Shown: piece after piece, positions 61,571-64,000 of the stretch
How positions within the stretch are numbered: position 1 is the stretch's first letter
How the letters are laid out: the number at the start of each line of letters is the position of its first letter
Assembly (NCBI RefSeq): GCF_001644645.1
Contig: NZ_CP011390.1
Span: 1,488,001 to 1,552,000, forward strand
From: Flavisolibacter tropicus
GTDB taxonomy: Bacteria; Bacteroidota; Bacteroidia; Chitinophagales; Chitinophagaceae
Direction: 5' to 3'
Length of the DNA stretch: 64,000 nt
The notes under the pieces: generated by a model
Told to the model about the DNA's origin: nothing
The model's database searches: none
What the model saw: the letters and a program-made list of their open reading frames with translations, nothing else
Translations under genes and position numbers: made by a program

Positions 61571-62245
61571 TTAAAGCGCCTTTAAAACAAAAAGCAACGA
61601 AAGCGGTTTTAGTGTTTGTGGATGAACAGGCTCTCTGATTTCTTCAATCTTAAAACCTGCATTTATAAACAATTGACACCAATCTTGCAATGTTCTGAAA
61701 TACCATTGATAGGGTAAAACAAATGGCTGTTTAAGCCCTGTCCAACTACCCTCCTTCCATCCGCTAACGTAACTACCTGTTTCTGCTATTACTAACGGAT
61801 GTAATGTTTGAATGAATAATAATCCCTGAGGAATTAAAATGCTTGGTAAGTAACGGATCAGTTTTTCACTCTCCTCTTTGTCAAGCAAGGCAAAATTAAT
61901 TACCGCACTGTCATAATTATAAGGCTCTAAAACTTTACCGGATACGATATCCGAATATGAACCAATAAAATAATGAGGACCTCCTTTTACAATCGCATTA
62001 TTTACCAAAATCTCAATAGCGTCTACACCTTCTGCCTCTATATCCGCTTGTTGCAAAGTACGTGTTAGCCAGCCCTCTCCGCATCCTATATCAATGATAC
62101 GTTTTGGCGAATACTTCTTAATAGCGTCTACTATAGCCGCATTGGTCACCAGCTTTCGACTCTCAATTTCTTGATTATCGATCGTAACAATCCAATTAGT
62201 TGCATTAGCTTCCCAAGATTCCAGTATAGTGGCTGATTGGCTCAT
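61571..62245 (-). CDS. SAM-dependent methyltransferase
   Basis: 224-residue class I methyltransferase. Motif I is IIDIGCGEGWLTRTL (about residues 50-64), and the acidic residue after strand 2 is in EAEGVDAIEILVNNA. NFALLDKEESEKLIRYLPSIL is the usual post-motif region. Acceptor unknown. It is embedded between aroA (six bases apart) and aroC, which suggests co-expression with the aromatic pathway, not proof of a shared function. Confidence 0.88.
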   Translation of the reverse strand: MSQSATILESWEANATNWIVTIDNQEIESRKLVTNAAIVDAIKKYSPKRIIDIGCGEGWLTRTLQQADIEAEGVDAIEILVNNAIVKGGPHYFIGSYSDIVSGKVLEPYNYDSAVINFALLDKEESEKLIRYLPSILIPQGLLFIQTLHPLVIAETGSYVSGWKEGSWTGLKQPFVLPYQWYFRTLQDWCQLFINAGFKIEEIREPVHPQTLKPLSLLFVLKAL

Positions 62246-62251
62246 TACTAT

Positions 62252-63514
62252 TTAAGATTTCTGCAATTGTTCTAAATGCGACCAAAACGCAGGATATGAT
62301 TTATTTACCGCCTCGGCTCCTTCAACATGCACCTCACTTTCTGCTTTCAATGCAGCCACTGCACATGCCATTGCAATGCGATGATCACCGTGCGATGAAA
62401 CAACAGCACCATTTACAGGCTCACCGCCTTTTATTATCATCAAATTATCCTGTAATACAACCTCGACACCCATCTTTCCAAACTCTTCTTGCAAAGTAAG
62501 CCCCCTGTTACTTTCTTTATGGGCCAAGCGATTTACCCCCTCAATTACACTTGTTCCCTCACAATAAGCAGCTAATGCAACTAATGGTGGAAACAAGTCA
62601 GGACAATCAGTTGCATTGAAGTGAAAAGCTTTCAGCTTGCTTTTTTGGATTGTTATTTTTTCCACTTCCACACTCATTATCACTCCAGTCTGCATTAGCG
62701 CCTGAAGGACAGCCTTATCCGCCTGAGAAGAGTATACATCTAAACCCCTTACTTCAATATTACCATTGATAGCACCAGCCACTAATAAAAAAGCACCACC
62801 ACTCCAATCGCCTTCTACTGTATAATGAAGTGAATCAGTTGGTTTGCCATTGGACTTGTATGAGAAATGAAACCGTTCATAGTTCTCATTAGAGGGCACT
62901 TGCAAACCAAAATCTTTCATCACTTGTAATGTAAGATCTATATAAGGTTTGCTTGCAAGGTTATTTACTTTGATAGTAACGTTATTAGCACTAGCACCTG
63001 CAAACGCCATTAATAGTCCTGTTAGAAACTGTGAACTTAATGAACCATCAACCTCAATATCCTTAGGCTGTAATGGCCCTTTTACTTCTAATGGCAGATA
63101 TCCATTATTGCTTTTACACTGCACATCCAATTGGGGCAATACTTCATTAAAAAAATGCAATGGCCTCTTTGTTAAACTACCATGGCCATTAATAAAAATT
63201 ACATTTTTATACAAAGAGGCAATCGGTGTAAACATACGAACCGACAAGCCGCTTTCGCCACAATTGATTGTTTGACTTACCGGATTAACTCCATTGCTGG
63301 TTATGATAACAGTATCATCTTGTTGCATTACGGTAGCACCCAATTGTTGTATGATATCCAATGCAGCCATATCATCAGCTGAAATACCGGGGTTATGCAA
63401 AACTGTTTCACCACCCTTTATTAGAGAAGCCGCACAGGCTCTTTGCATTGCACTTTTTGATGCTGGAGCTGTAATAGTCCCTGAAACCGTTGAGGGTTTT
63501 ACAATTACCTTCAT
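62252..63514 (-). CDS. aroA: 3-phosphoshikimate 1-carboxyvinyltransferase (EPSP synthase)
   Basis: Transfers the enolpyruvyl group of PEP to shikimate-3-phosphate. It is 420 residues with two similar inside-out barrel domains: PASKSAMQRACAASLI (substrate Lys/Ser/Arg), NCGESGLSVRMFTPIASL, SSQFLTGLLMAFA, and GDHRIAMACAVAAL near the C-terminus. The start overlaps the aroB stop by four bases. Confidence 0.97.
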   Translation of the reverse strand: MKVIVKPSTVSGTITAPASKSAMQRACAASLIKGGETVLHNPGISADDMAALDIIQQLGATVMQQDDTVIITSNGVNPVSQTINCGESGLSVRMFTPIASLYKNVIFINGHGSLTKRPLHFFNEVLPQLDVQCKSNNGYLPLEVKGPLQPKDIEVDGSLSSQFLTGLLMAFAGASANNVTIKVNNLASKPYIDLTLQVMKDFGLQVPSNENYERFHFSYKSNGKPTDSLHYTVEGDWSGGAFLLVAGAINGNIEVRGLDVYSSQADKAVLQALMQTGVIMSVEVEKITIQKSKLKAFHFNATDCPDLFPPLVALAAYCEGTSVIEGVNRLAHKESNRGLTLQEEFGKMGVEVVLQDNLMIIKGGEPVNGAVVSSHGDHRIAMACAVAALKAESEVHVEGAEAVNKSYPAFWSHLEQLQKS

Positions 63515-64000
63515 GCTAAGGTTTGATAGATTTGATCAATAGAAATTGGTTGAATGACAGCTTTGCCTACTTTTTCCAGAAGTATAAATTGAATACTATC
63601 TTTTACCTTCTTTTTATCCTTACTCAACACACTAATCACCTTGTCTTTATTGAACTGGGCAAAGGTGGGCAACTGATACTTTTCTAAAAGAGATATAACA
63701 CGATCTGCCTGCTTAAATCCATTAATACTTTGAGATAAGTTTGCTGCATATGCCATTCCAATAGAAATCGCTTCACCATGTGTTAGCTCGTATTGATTTT
63801 CTAAGGCATGACCCAATGTATGTCCGAAATTTAGCAGCTTACGATCGCCTTTTTCAAACTCGTCCTGTTGCACAACCTTAGTTTTAATCAAGGCATTACG
63901 CTTTACCAAATCAGCTATCAACTGTTTCTTTTTTTGAAATGCAGCAATTGAATTTTCTTCCAATTGCTTAAACATGGCAACATCTTTTATACTGGCATGT
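63511..64000 (-). CDS. aroB: 3-dehydroquinate synthase, C-terminal part
   Basis: NAD-dependent cyclisation of DAHP to 3-dehydroquinate. The open frame runs off the right edge, so only the C-terminal half is seen. Zn and substrate motifs are present: LNFGHTLGHALENQ (metal-binding His) and LTHGEAISIGMAYAA (His). Its stop overlaps the aroA start by four bases, which fits a translationally coupled operon. Confidence 0.95.
   Translation of the reverse strand, partial: HASIKDVAMFKQLEENSIAAFQKKKQLIADLVKRNALIKTKVVQQDEFEKGDRKLLNFGHTLGHALENQYELTHGEAISIGMAYAANLSQSINGFKQADRVISLLEKYQLPTFAQFNKDKVISVLSKDKKKVKDSIQFILLEKVGKAVIQPISIDQIYQTLA

Noticed and set aside
1..64000. tRNA, rRNA, insertion sequences, prophage or integrase genes
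   Set aside because: Looked for by eye on both strands; no cloverleaf with conserved TTCGA arm, no rRNA signature and no transposase or integrase motif was found.

Overview
This 64 kb window comes from a member of the Bacteroidota, most likely the Chitinophagaceae/Sphingobacteriia side of the phylum. The evidence is repeated promoters of the phylum type (TTTG, about 19-22 bases, TAnnTTTG), a type III glutamine synthetase, a PorW/SprE-like type IX secretion protein, a HYC_CC_PP protein, a DUF4382 lipoprotein, a phosphosulfolactate-synthase homologue and the virtual absence of Shine-Dalgarno sequences. The genus cannot be fixed from the sequence alone.

Layout. 1-13,870 (minus strand): the S10/spc ribosomal protein cluster in the order rpsJ, rplC, D, W, B, rpsS, rplV, rpsC, rplP, rpmC, rpsQ, rplN, X, E, rpsN, rpsH, rplF, R, rpsE, rpmD, rplO, secY, map. 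It is followed not by infA/rpmJ but by an HI0933-type flavoprotein. The str genes (rpsL, rpsG, fusA) lie at 18-23 kb but are broken up: a plus-strand Lys/Ala-rich histone-H1-like gene sits between rpsG and fusA, and a DUF4382 lipoprotein plus a membrane-protein/glycosyltransferase pair separate fusA from rpsJ. rpsL, fusA and rpsJ each carry the same TACCTTTG -7 promoter element.

23-38 kb: ilvE, a hypothetical gene, rdgB, an ECF sigma factor with a probable membrane-bound partner, a thioesterase, aroE overlapping a phosphosulfolactate synthase, a TPR protein, yidC (frame-broken), pyrG and purL. 38-48 kb: a polytopic membrane protein, glutamine synthetase III, a four-gene exported metal-handling cluster (HYC_CC_PP, two HMA proteins, one with a metallothionein-like tail, and an outer-membrane protein), a putative porin, purine nucleoside phosphorylase and a lipoprotein. 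48-64 kb: sucC, a GNAT acetyltransferase, a SprT/AtpI-like/AtpZ/bactofilin/membrane-anchor cluster, the PorW/SprE-like protein, a class A PBP, an outer-membrane protein, RlpA, and an aroB-aroA-methyltransferase-aroC operon running off the right edge.

The most unusual structure is non-coding. Three unrelated intergenic regions (14.28, 27.68 and 48.55 kb) each hold a tandem array with a period of exactly 11 bp but with completely different unit sequences. Many ribosomal spacers also carry their own private short repeat (periods 7, 8, 14) or inverted repeat, and one hairpin with an identical loop occurs in two spacers. A 349-base structured leader lies before rplC. At least two conserved genes (HI0933 family, yidC) are broken by apparent one-base losses in homopolymers, pointing to under-called homopolymers in the assembly; restoring one base also reveals a possible hidden 52-residue minus-strand gene beside sucC.
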